Part shown: positions 1 through 6,152 of the stretch, one piece after another
How positions within the stretch are numbered: position 1 is the first letter of the stretch
Layout of the letters: every line of letters starts with the position of its first letter
Source of the DNA: DATESG01 sp964480275
Lineage (GTDB): Bacteria; Bacillota_I; Bacilli_A; RFN20; CAG-826
Length of the DNA: 11,366 nt
Direction: 5' to 3'
Assembly (NCBI GenBank): GCA_964480275.1
Contig: CAYZOC010000032.1
Coordinates: forward strand, 1 to 11,366
Notes under the pieces: model-generated
What the model was told of the DNA's origin: nothing
Databases searched by the model: none
What the model saw: the letters and a program-made list of their open reading frames with translations, nothing else
Made by a program: the position numbers and the translations under genes

Positions 1-36
1 CTCAAACGTACGCGTCTACCATTCCGCCATGGCTGC
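1..36 (-). tRNA. tRNA-Leu (anticodon GAG), 5' part only, cut by window edge
   Basis: Read on the minus strand from 36 down to 1, the sequence is the 5' portion of a leucine tRNA: acceptor strand GCAGCCA, then TG, then a D arm with GCGG...CGC and the AATGGTAGA loop typical of tRNA-Leu, then the 5' anticodon-stem strand TACGT, then TT and GAG at the anticodon place. The anticodon's third base is window position 1, so the 3' half (long variable arm, T arm, acceptor) lies outside. GAG would read CUC and CUU leucine codons. The isotype rests on the D-arm pattern and anticodon; the pairing partners cannot be checked here. Confidence 0.85.
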
Positions 37-48
37 ATAACGTGATTA

Positions 49-77
49 ATTATAAGTGATAAATTAAGAAAAAACAA
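49..77 (-). promoter_or_regulatory. Promoter of the tRNA-Leu gene
   Basis: On the minus strand there is a -35-like TTGTTT (72-77) and a perfect TATAAT (49-54) separated by exactly 17 bases. Transcription would begin near position 42, about five bases before the tRNA 5' end, which is the usual short leader of a stable RNA. The -35 element begins only two bases after the stop codon of the upstream membrane glycosyltransferase gene, so the tRNA probably has its own promoter and may also receive read-through, since no terminator hairpin is visible between them. Confidence 0.6.
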
Positions 78-79
78 GA

Positions 80-1438
80 CTATGAATAATATTTTTCACT
101 AGTTTCTAAACCCTTATCACTCTTATCGCGGTCTAAGTGTTTTGTATCAACTAAAAGTAGGGCGATAATAACGATATTTATTGTTGACGCGATAACCAAA
201 TTTCCATTTCCAATCGATGGAAAATACCAACCACCCAGCGCAAAATTAGCATAGGTTATTAAACCCGATAGTTGCGATAATATGACAAGATGCCATCTTC
301 CTTTAATAGTAAAAGCGTAGAGGAGTAAAAGCACTTCAGCCATATAGAAATATCTTTCATGCATGTGCGGGAGTAAATACGGCACAAGTATAGAAAATAT
401 TGCGCCTAAAAGTACAATTGAACGAGCATTTACTCGGATGTTTTCCTTATAGAAGTAGTAAATAACGACAACACATACCAAAAGAGTTAGTCCAAGGGCA
501 AATGGACTAATAAAGGGCGATAACTTAGTATTGATTCCATAAAGGAATGCATATAAGGATCCGGCATTTAATGTGATGCTATAGTAGGTAGAACTAAGTG
601 CAAGGTGATGGTTGATTGGTGTCATAAAGCTCATACCGGCGATATAGCTAGGTAGATAAGTTAAAAATACAACAAACAAAGGAATCAATAGGTAGCGTAA
701 ACTATATTTGCGTTTTAAAAATAGCCAACCTACAATTGGTAAAATAAATACTATTTGTAATTTTATACTTAAGGCAAGACCAACAAATAACATCGCGGTT
801 TTTGGCCGATTTTTAATGATAAAGTAAAGCATCCAAACCGCCATAGAACCATAAATAACATCAATTTGTCCCCAAATTGCGGAGTTAATGATAAAGGTTG
901 GTAAAATGAGACCTAACAAATATATAATCACTAGTGACACTTTGTTGTTAGTAAATACGCTCAGTGTTTTTAAAAGACCAAAAGCAAGGGCAAAGTCAAA
1001 AATATAACTAATTAACTTAACAACAGCAAGTTCGGAAATTGGCAAGTAACTAAATATTGCTAGTAAAAAGTAGTAAAAAACCGGGTAATTTCCATAAACA
1101 ATTGAGATGACGGGACTAGTAAATTCAACACCATATGGATAGTCTTTTATTGCAGTTTGATAATGGCTAATAGGAATTTGATCAAGCGATGCTAAACCTC
1201 CATTATCACGGATATAGCGAACCCAAGGTTCTAAAAACCAATAACTATCACCGCTAACAATCGGAATAACAGCGATGCGAACAATCAAGGCACCAATCGA
1301 AATAAATAGTATCATGAGTAAAAAGTGATTCTTATTGAAGAAATCGATTATTTTATTGGCGACACGATCAAAAAAGCCGCTAGTGAATGTAACTATCTTT
1401 TGAAAATAATCAAACAATTTTTTATAGGTCTTTTTCAT
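80..1438 (-). CDS. Gpi18-like GT-C membrane glycosyltransferase
   Basis: A 452-residue, very hydrophobic polytopic protein with about ten or more membrane segments. Visible marks of the Gpi18-related mannosyltransferase-like group (COG5542 type) are an acidic first outside loop, SGDSYWF (Asp64); DYPYGVEF near residues 99-106; WGQIDVIYG at 189-197; LSIKLQIVFILP at 223-234; and HMHERYFYMAE at 358-368. GT-C enzymes transfer a sugar from a polyprenyl-phosphate donor on the outer face of the membrane; Asp64 is the likely catalytic-loop acid. Acceptor and sugar cannot be told from sequence. The start ATG at 1438 lies inside the end of the GtrA-like gene (17-base overlap) and has AAGGAA upstream, implying translational coupling. 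The GtrA-like neighbour would supply the flipped lipid-linked donor. The stop is TAG. The first 38 residues are basic and amphipathic, before the first membrane helix. Confidence 0.75.
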   Translation of the reverse strand: MKKTYKKLFDYFQKIVTFTSGFFDRVANKIIDFFNKNHFLLMILFISIGALIVRIAVIPIVSGDSYWFLEPWVRYIRDNGGLASLDQIPISHYQTAIKDYPYGVEFTSPVISIVYGNYPVFYYFLLAIFSYLPISELAVVKLISYIFDFALAFGLLKTLSVFTNNKVSLVIIYLLGLILPTFIINSAIWGQIDVIYGSMAVWMLYFIIKNRPKTAMLFVGLALSIKLQIVFILPIVGWLFLKRKYSLRYLLIPLFVVFLTYLPSYIAGMSFMTPINHHLALSSTYYSITLNAGSLYAFLYGINTKLSPFISPFALGLTLLVCVVVIYYFYKENIRVNARSIVLLGAIFSILVPYLLPHMHERYFYMAEVLLLLYAFTIKGRWHLVILSQLSGLITYANFALGGWYFPSIGNGNLVIASTINIVIIALLLVDTKHLDRDKSDKGLETSEKYYS

Positions 1439-1937
1439 TATCAGTTTGTTCCTTATTCACTTTTTTTGGTTTGAATAAAAGTAATTTTCTAGATATATAA
1501 TTATAAACAAGAACAACTAAAGTCGCAAATCCAAACACAACGAGGAACCAGAAGAAATTTTGATTAAAGGGAATAATTAAATTACCAAGTTCTTTGATGC
1601 CTAAATTGATGATAAAACCAATGAAACTCAAACCAACAAAAGCAAGAAAACCAACAATAGAGCGGCTTGTTTTTTTGTTTTCGACATCAATAAATACGAC
1701 AAGAATCGATAGAACATAGTTTACGATGACACCGAAAGTAAATCCCATCAATGTCGAAACCAAAACCGATTTTGTTACAGCGATAAATCCAAGCAAAAGA
1801 AGCTTATCCATCGATGTATAGATAATGTACTGGAAGAGACTAGATACTGCCAAATCAACTAGTGTAGCAACACCACCAACAATCGCAAAGCGAAGTATTT
1901 CCATCATTAATGGCTTATTTTTAAATAATTTTTTCAT
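1422..1937 (-). CDS. GtrA-family membrane protein (probable polyprenyl-phosphate-sugar flippase)
   Basis: A 171-residue protein with four predicted membrane helices and the GtrA-family (PF04138) opening RFAIVGGVATLVDLAV at residues 16-31, followed by a second-helix region containing NYVLSILVVF. Family members are thought to move undecaprenyl-phosphate-linked sugars across the membrane for a partner GT-C enzyme; that fits the overlapping downstream gene. No GtrB-type enzyme that charges the lipid is present in this window, so the donor must be made elsewhere. A good ribosome-binding site, AAGGAA, overlaps the TAA stop of mgtE (stop and ATG are 9 bases apart), so the three genes very probably share one mRNA. 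The C-terminal tail is basic then acidic and cytosolic. The family call is good; the transported sugar is unknown. Confidence 0.78.
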   Translation of the reverse strand: MKKLFKNKPLMMEILRFAIVGGVATLVDLAVSSLFQYIIYTSMDKLLLLGFIAVTKSVLVSTLMGFTFGVIVNYVLSILVVFIDVENKKTSRSIVGFLAFVGLSFIGFIINLGIKELGNLIIPFNQNFFWFLVVFGFATLVVLVYNYISRKLLLFKPKKVNKEQTDNEKDL

Positions 1938-1946
1938 AATAGTTCC

Positions 1947-3365
1947 TTAGAAAATGATTGTAATAAAAGTAAAGTATAGCACTAAAACAACAATGTCGAC
2001 AGTTGTTGTTACAAGAGGATTAGCCATCAGTGCTGGATCTAGTTTGACCATCTTAGCAATAATTGGCAGCGTAGCGCCAACTAATTTGGCAATTGTAATA
2101 GCGACAAATAGCGTGAGTGAAATCACGAGACTTATCTTTGTGATCTCAAGCCACCATCCGTTGCTCCATTTACTCAAAATAACATCATTAATTGTGCTGA
2201 GATTAACAATTCCCACGATAAACTCTAGGAAAATCATTAGAAACGCAAATAGGGCGACTAAAAGCCCAACAAAAAAGGCAATTTTTAATTCTTTCCAAAT
2301 AATAAGACCATATTCGTTTTTATCATATTCACGTAAAGTAATACTCCTAGTTACAAGTGCTGCACTTTGGGTGCCAGAATTACCTGCCGTGTTGAGTAAA
2401 AGAGGAATAAAAGTCGACATGATGAGAACACTTGCAATACTTGCCTCAAAACGGTTGAGCACAAAAGTCGAAAATGCGCCTAATACCATTAAGATTAAGA
2501 TCCAAGGCGAGCTACTTTTTACTAGTGTTAGAACATTTGATTCACGATAACTTTTTTCTAGTGGACGGACGGCCGCCATTTTTTCGATATCTTCACTAGC
2601 CTCATCACTAATAACGTCAATGATGTCATCAACAGTAATAACACCAACAAGCTTTTGATCACTATTAAGTACTGGTAGCACATTGCGATCATAGCGTTGG
2701 AATATTTCCGCTACATGTTCCTGATCATCATTAACCTGAACAGTAATAAAATCTTTTTCACAAACATCACCAATTTTTTGCTCAGACTTTGCAAAAATTA
2801 AGTCTTCAATGTATAAGACTCCGACAAGATTTCGCCGATTATCAATTACAAAGGTTGAATGAATTGTGACGGCATCTTTACCAATAAGTCTAATGCGTTC
2901 CAACGCTTCTAATACTGTCAAGTTTTCTTTTAACTCAATAAATTCACGAGTCAAAATTGATCCAGCAGTTTCAGGTTTATAATTTAGCAAAAGATTAATG
3001 TCATTACGTGTTTCTTTGTCGGCTTTATCTAGTACCTTGGCGACAAGGTTAGCGGGCATATCTTCTAGAAAGTCCGCAATGTCATCTGTAAAAGTATTTT
3101 CAATCAACTCCATTACTTGTTTGTCAGTAAAAAGGTTAAGAAGACTTTCTTGAACTTCTTGCTTGAGAAATGTAAATACTTCAGCGGTGTAGTCGCTCTT
3201 AACTGTTTTAAAAACAAACAGTAAATCTACTGGCGCGAGATAATCACCAATTTCAGCAAAGTCAACAGGTTCTAACTGCTCACAAAATTCACGCAAATCT
3301 TTAATCTTTTTTGCGTTAATAAGTTGTTTTAATTCTAATTCTTTTTGTTCAAAGTCAATAATCAT
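1947..3365 (-). CDS. mgtE: Magnesium transporter MgtE
   Basis: A 472-residue Mg2+ channel/transporter of normal length and domain order: an acidic helical MgtE N domain (about residues 1-130), a pair of CBS domains (about 135-255, ending VGVITVDDIIDVI), a connecting helix, and a five-helix membrane domain (about 283-472). Diagnostic pore-domain motifs are GNSGTQSAALVTRS at 328-341 and LDPALMANPLVTTTVDIV at 442-459, including conserved Asp443, the counterpart of the pore Mg2+-binding aspartate. In characterised family members, Mg2+ binding between the N and CBS domains closes the pore, so control is largely at protein level. I see no Mg2+ riboswitch upstream; the leader looks only about ten bases long. 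It is first in a run with the GtrA-like and GT-C genes, whose link to Mg2+ is not obvious. Confidence 0.93.
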   Translation of the reverse strand: MIIDFEQKELELKQLINAKKIKDLREFCEQLEPVDFAEIGDYLAPVDLLFVFKTVKSDYTAEVFTFLKQEVQESLLNLFTDKQVMELIENTFTDDIADFLEDMPANLVAKVLDKADKETRNDINLLLNYKPETAGSILTREFIELKENLTVLEALERIRLIGKDAVTIHSTFVIDNRRNLVGVLYIEDLIFAKSEQKIGDVCEKDFITVQVNDDQEHVAEIFQRYDRNVLPVLNSDQKLVGVITVDDIIDVISDEASEDIEKMAAVRPLEKSYRESNVLTLVKSSSPWILILMVLGAFSTFVLNRFEASIASVLIMSTFIPLLLNTAGNSGTQSAALVTRSITLREYDKNEYGLIIWKELKIAFFVGLLVALFAFLMIFLEFIVGIVNLSTINDVILSKWSNGWWLEITKISLVISLTLFVAITIAKLVGATLPIIAKMVKLDPALMANPLVTTTVDIVVLVLYFTFITIIF

Positions 3366-3382
3366 AATCGTGTACCTAAAAT

Positions 3383-3388
3383 ATTATA
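3383..3388 (-). promoter_or_regulatory. -10 element of the mgtE promoter
   Basis: A perfect minus-strand TATAAT lies 17 bases before the mgtE ATG. No good -35 hexamer sits 16-18 bases upstream; that place holds an inverted repeat instead (see 3399-3414). Transcription would start near 3376, leaving a leader of about ten bases with only a weak AGGT as ribosome-binding site, so mgtE may be translated almost leaderless or from a second, unseen promoter. Confidence 0.45.
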
Positions 3389-3398
3389 CTCTATAAAG

Positions 3399-3414
3399 TT
3401 ATGTTATTACATAA
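3399..3414. promoter_or_regulatory. Inverted repeat, possible operator between mgtE and pduL
   Basis: TTATGT (3399-3404) and ACATAA (3409-3414) are perfect inverted arms around a TATT spacer. The repeat covers the place where the mgtE -35 should be and lies 38 bases upstream of the pduL -10, so a dimeric regulator bound here could affect both divergent genes. It is short and AT-rich in AT-rich DNA, so chance is a real alternative. Confidence 0.3.
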
Positions 3415-3448
3415 AAGTGGGCAAAATGATATTTAAAGTTAATATTTG

Positions 3449-3457
3449 TGCTATAAT
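3449..3457 (+). promoter_or_regulatory. Extended -10 promoter of pduL
   Basis: TGC followed directly by TATAAT (3452-3457) makes a perfect extended -10, which usually relieves the need for a -35; indeed the -35 place reads only ATATTT. The start would be near 3464, giving a leader of about 24 bases that carries AAAGGAG seven bases before the pduL ATG. Confidence 0.65.
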
Positions 3458-3487
3458 TTTTAGCGAGAAGATTAAAGGAGTTATTAT

Positions 3488-4066
3488 ATGCGCAAAGTAT
3501 TAGTCGAAATTTCCGCCCGTCACATTCACGTCTCACAGCAAGACCTTGAAGTTTTGTGTGGAAAGGGTGCTCAACTTGTTAGTCGAGCACCATTAAGTCA
3601 ACCTGGTCAATTCGTTTCCACTACAAGATTGACGATTGTCGGGCCACGCTCACAAATGGAACGTGTTTCAATCCTTGGACCATGTAGGGGCCGTAGTCAA
3701 GTCGAAATTAGTCTCACTGACGCCCGGGCCTTAGGTGTAAGCGCGCCAATTCGAGAAAGTGGCGATATTGATGGAACACCGGGAATAAAGTTGATTGGTC
3801 CCGCTGGTGAATTAGAATTAAAAGAAGGTTTAATCATTGCTAAACGTCATATTCATATGACAAGTAAGGATGCCGAGGAGTTCGGTGTCAAAAATGGTGA
3901 AATTGTCGGCGTTAAAATTGAAAATACAGATCGCTCACTAGTTTTAAATGATACAGTAATTCGTGTCCGTGATGACTTTGCTCTTGCAATGCATATTGAT
4001 ACAGATGAAGCAAACGCCGCCGGTTTAGTTGGCAGTGGATTAGGCGAAGTTATTAAATATAATTAA
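3488..4066 (+). CDS. pduL: PduL-type phosphate acyltransferase (phosphotransacetylase)
   Basis: A 192-residue protein covering both PduL (PF06130) repeats. It exchanges acyl groups between CoA and phosphate (acetyl- or propanoyl-CoA + Pi to acyl phosphate + CoA). The zinc-binding histidines are in place: H12 and H14 in SARHIHVS, H121 and H123 in AKRHIHM, and H169 in AMHIDTDEANAAGL; the active-site arginine region RESGD is at 89-93 and LSQPGQF at 36-42. The N terminus begins straight at the fold, with no amphipathic encapsulation peptide of the kind that targets PduL to microcompartments, and no microcompartment genes are nearby. It therefore probably acts in the cytosol as a general phosphotransacetylase feeding acetate kinase. 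The start is fixed by AAAGGAG at 3474-3480. No terminator is visible before the metK promoter, so its mRNA may run into the metK leader. Confidence 0.92.
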   Translation: MRKVLVEISARHIHVSQQDLEVLCGKGAQLVSRAPLSQPGQFVSTTRLTIVGPRSQMERVSILGPCRGRSQVEISLTDARALGVSAPIRESGDIDGTPGIKLIGPAGELELKEGLIIAKRHIHMTSKDAEEFGVKNGEIVGVKIENTDRSLVLNDTVIRVRDDFALAMHIDTDEANAAGLVGSGLGEVIKYN

Positions 4067-4078
4067 TTATTAGTTGCG

Positions 4079-4107
4079 TTGACAACCCGATTAATAAGCT
4101 CTAAAAT
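4079..4107 (+). promoter_or_regulatory. metK promoter (sigma-A type)
   Basis: A perfect TTGACA (4079-4084) is separated by 17 bases from TAAAAT (4102-4107, five of six matches to TATAAT). The predicted start, around 4114-4116, falls just before the first strand of the SAM aptamer (4120), which is where a riboswitch leader should begin. This spacing supports both the promoter and the riboswitch reading. It sits 12 bases after the pduL stop codon. Confidence 0.85.
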
Positions 4108-4119
4108 AGTTAGTACATA

Positions 4120-4212
4120 CCTTATTAAGAACTACATCCAGGGTAATGATGTAGTAGCAACTCTCCTAGGGAGTAAGTGCTAACCCAAGCAGTTTATCAC
4201 TGAGCAATAAGG
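4120..4212 (+). promoter_or_regulatory. SAM riboswitch aptamer (SAM-I clan, simplified P2)
   Basis: Found by hand-folding the metK leader. P1 is CCTTATT (4120-4126) with AATAAGG (4206-4212). The joining segment AAGA (4127-4130) matches the SAM-I AAGAG. P2 is ACTACATC (4131-4138) with GATGTAGT (4148-4155). P3 starts GCAACT (4157-4162) and ends AGTGC (4176-4180), with CTCC/GGAG (4163-4166, 4170-4173) closing its loop; GCAAC and GUGC are the conserved SAM-contacting segments of SAM-I. J3/4 is TAACCC (4181-4186), and its ACCC (4183-4186) can pair with GGGT (4141-4144) in the P2 loop, the family's pseudoknot. P4 is CAGT/ACTG (4190-4193, 4199-4202). P2 lacks the kink-turn internal loop of classical SAM-I, so the aptamer may be closer to SAM-I/IV or be a variant. 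In the family SAM binding stabilises P1; here that would favour termination before metK. Core, location and expression platform all agree. Confidence 0.85.
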
Positions 4213-4247
4213 GAAAGTCAATTTATATAAATTACTTTCCTCAGTGA
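4197..4247 (+). promoter_or_regulatory. Antiterminator of the metK SAM riboswitch
   Basis: An alternative hairpin excludes both aptamer and terminator. GGAAAGT (4212-4218) pairs with ACTTTCC (4234-4240), continued inward by AATTT (4220-4224) with AAATT (4229-4233), and outward, across a bulge holding the P1 3' strand, by TCACTGA (4197-4203) with TCAGTGA (4241-4247). The outer pairing uses up the P4 3' strand, and the inner one uses the 5' arm of the terminator. This is the expected no-SAM form that lets transcription continue into metK. Confidence 0.75.
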
Positions 4248-4259
4248 AAGTAATTTTTT
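4229..4259 (+). terminator. Riboswitch-controlled intrinsic terminator before metK
   Basis: AAATTACTTTC (4229-4239) pairs with GAAAGTAATTT (4246-4256) around a six-base loop, overlapping a run of six T (4254-4259). It lies after the SAM aptamer and only 19 bases before the metK ATG, so it is a regulatory attenuator. It is also the first terminator downstream of pduL, and would cap read-through from that gene. Confidence 0.85.
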
Positions 4260-4278
4260 ATTAGAAACGAGGAATTTT

Positions 4279-5469
4279 ATGAAATTACAACATTTATTTA
4301 CAAGTGAATCAGTCAGTGAAGGACACCCTGATAAAGTTTGTGATCAAATAAGTGATGCAATACTTGACGCAGTATTAGCACTCGACGAAAATGCCCGTGT
4401 TGCCTGTGAAACTTTTGCCACAAAAGAGTATGTTTTAATAAGTGGTGAAATAAGTGCAAAAGAACATCCGGATTATGTGTCAATTGCGCGCAAAGTTTTA
4501 AAAGACATTGGATATATCGATAAAAATTTAGGGATTGGTGCCGATAGCTGTGTGATCGAGACGAGAATCAATAATCAAAGTGAGAATATTGCTATTGGTG
4601 TTGATCGCGGAAATATCGAAAATCAAGGGGCTGGTGACCAAGGCATCATGTTTGGCTATGCAAGCGATGAAAATCAAGGTTTTATGCCTTTAGCGATAGT
4701 AATTGCTCACAAGTTAGTGCGTACCGCTAGTCAGATGCGCAAACTAGGTGATTTTAATGGTGCTAGACCAGATATGAAGTCGCAAGTAACAATCGACTAC
4801 TCTAATCCGAGAAAACCTAAAGTACACACGATTTTAATGTCAGTTCAGCACGAAGAAAACATTGATTTAAAAGATTTTTATCGATTTATTCATGAAAAAA
4901 TAATGATTCCCGTTGTGGAGTCGTTTGACTTGAACACTGATTTCAAGGTTCTTATTAATCCAACGGGACTATTTACCATAGGTGGTCCTCATGGGGATAC
5001 TGGACTGACTGGCCGTAAAATAATTGTTGATACTTATGGAGGCTACGCTCGCCATGGAGGGGGCGCCTTTAGTGGCAAAGACCCAAGTAAAGTCGATCGT
5101 AGTGGGGCATATATGGCAAGATATATTGCAAAAAACTTAGTGGCAAGTGGAGTTGCTCGCCGTTTAGAAATCCAACTAGGTTATGCAATTGGAATTGCTG
5201 AGCCTCTAAGTATATCAATTATGACCTTTAAAACTGGTCGTTACGATGATAGTGTGATCCTCGAAATAATTAATAAACTATTTGATTGTCGTCCAGGTAT
5301 GATTACCCAAAAGTTTAATTTAAATAGACCGACATTTAAGTATCAAGATATCGCAACTTATGGTCACTTTGGCCGTCAAGATTTAAACCTTCCTTGGGAA
5401 GAATTAGACAAAGTTGATGAAATAAAAGCACTATTAAAAGACTATCCGCTTAAAAAAACACATAAATAA
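4279..5469 (+). CDS. metK: S-adenosylmethionine synthetase MetK
   Basis: This 396-residue cytosolic enzyme makes SAM from methionine and ATP, releasing Pi and PPi, and normally works as a tetramer. Family motifs are all present: FTSESVSEGHPDKVCDQ at 7-23 with catalytic His16, GAGDQGIMFGYA at 117-128, GGPHGDTGLTGRK at 235-247 (phosphate-binding region), and GGGAFSGKDPSKVDRS at 260-275. Length is normal and nothing is missing. The start is supported by GAGGA seven bases or so upstream. Expression appears to be controlled by its product through the SAM riboswitch and terminator in the 160-base leader. No methionine-biosynthesis genes are adjacent. After the stop codon only a weak hairpin is seen (5488-5505), so some transcripts may continue into hpf. 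Confidence 0.97.
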   Translation: MKLQHLFTSESVSEGHPDKVCDQISDAILDAVLALDENARVACETFATKEYVLISGEISAKEHPDYVSIARKVLKDIGYIDKNLGIGADSCVIETRINNQSENIAIGVDRGNIENQGAGDQGIMFGYASDENQGFMPLAIVIAHKLVRTASQMRKLGDFNGARPDMKSQVTIDYSNPRKPKVHTILMSVQHEENIDLKDFYRFIHEKIMIPVVESFDLNTDFKVLINPTGLFTIGGPHGDTGLTGRKIIVDTYGGYARHGGGAFSGKDPSKVDRSGAYMARYIAKNLVASGVARRLEIQLGYAIGIAEPLSISIMTFKTGRYDDSVILEIINKLFDCRPGMITQKFNLNRPTFKYQDIATYGHFGRQDLNLPWEELDKVDEIKALLKDYPLKKTHK

Positions 5470-5487
5470 TAAGCACTTACATTCATT

Positions 5488-5505
5488 CTTTTCATGAAAG
5501 TTTTT
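5488..5505 (+). terminator. Weak candidate terminator after metK
   Basis: CTTTT (5488-5492) pairs with GAAAG (5496-5500) around a CAT loop, with one G-U pair, followed by five T (5501-5505). It is 18 bases past the metK stop, which is the right place, but a five-pair AT-rich stem is weak and may leak. Confidence 0.3.
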
Positions 5506-5558
5506 GTCTTATACTATATTTCCATTCAATTTTTATTTAGAATATAGGTAAGAGACAA
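5504..5558 (+). promoter_or_regulatory. Long stem-loop upstream of hpf
   Basis: Two arms can form a stem of about 15 pairs: TTGT, CTTA and CTATATT (within 5504-5520) with AATATAG, TAAG and ACAA (within 5541-5558), interrupted by a small TA/G internal loop and an AG bulge; the apical loop is 20 bases. No U-run follows, so it is not an ordinary terminator. TAGAAT (5538-5543) could be a -10 element inside it, but its -35 is poor, so I cannot place the hpf promoter firmly. It may be an mRNA-stability or regulatory hairpin. Confidence 0.4.
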
Positions 5559-5589
5559 TCATAAAAATATTCATGAAAGGAGCAAATTT

Positions 5590-6135
5590 ATGAAATTCCA
5601 AATTGTCGGTAAGAATATTGTGGTTACTGATGCGATCAAGTCCGCAATAGAAAAGAAGTTGTCGAAGATGGATAAATATTTTATCATCGATGACAATGTA
5701 TTATGTCGGGCCCTCGTCCGAAGCTACAAAGTCGGAGCCAAGGTTGAAGTAACAATCTTCACACCTCACATGGACTTCCGCGTTGAAGAGCAAGACGAAG
5801 ACCTCTATGTTGCAGTTGATAAATCTATTGATAAACTAGAACGACAAATGCGCAAACTTAAAACTCGCCTTGATCGGCGCAATAAAATGAGTTTAGGTGA
5901 ATCGCTTGCGATGGAAAATATACAAGCAGAAGTAGATGAAGATGATGATAATGTTGTGAGAATCAAATCAATCTTCCTCGAACCAATGGACTTAGACGAA
6001 GCGATTACGAGAATGGAATCCTTAAATCATGCATTCTTCTTGTATCTAGACAGTGAAGATAGTCTTATTTCACTTCTATATCATCGTAATGATGGCGGCT
6101 ATGGTATCATTCAAGCGGAGAATAAAATTAAATAG
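5590..6135 (+). CDS. hpf: Long-form ribosome hibernation promoting factor HPF
   Basis: A 181-residue protein with the two-domain plan of long HPF: an N-terminal S30AE domain (about residues 1-100, starting MKFQIVGKNIVVTDAIKSAI, with KVEVTIF at 53-59) that binds the 30S decoding centre, an acidic linker near 110-120 (EVDEDDDN), and the C-terminal dimerisation domain (about 121-178, with FLEPMDLDEAITRME and LYHRNDGGYGIIQAE). Long HPF pairs 70S ribosomes into inactive 100S dimers during stationary phase or starvation. The start is fixed by AAAGGAG (5576-5582) a few bases upstream. The upstream 120 bases hold a long stem-loop and two copies of TTCATGAAAG. It is a single-gene unit ended by the strong hairpin at 6153-6180. 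The stop is TAG. Confidence 0.95.
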   Translation: MKFQIVGKNIVVTDAIKSAIEKKLSKMDKYFIIDDNVLCRALVRSYKVGAKVEVTIFTPHMDFRVEEQDEDLYVAVDKSIDKLERQMRKLKTRLDRRNKMSLGESLAMENIQAEVDEDDDNVVRIKSIFLEPMDLDEAITRMESLNHAFFLYLDSEDSLISLLYHRNDGGYGIIQAENKIK

Positions 6136-6152
6136 TTAGTCAATCTTATACG

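Noticed and set aside
1954..2550. Open frame of 198 codons on the plus strand
   Set aside because: It lies wholly antisense to the C-terminal part of mgtE, which has clear family motifs; composition looks like a shadow translation and there is no ribosome-binding site.
3366..3420. Mg2+ riboswitch (M-box) before mgtE
   Set aside because: The space between the mgtE start and its -10 is far too short, and the sequence upstream has no such fold; pduL begins only 122 bases away.
4067..4278. T-box or S-MK (SAM-III) leader before metK
   Set aside because: AGGGT at 4140-4144 recalls the T-box bulge sequence, but the full T-box motif is absent and the segment is explained as the P2 loop of the SAM aptamer. 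The S-MK layout, which masks the Shine-Dalgarno, is also not seen; control here is by a terminator.
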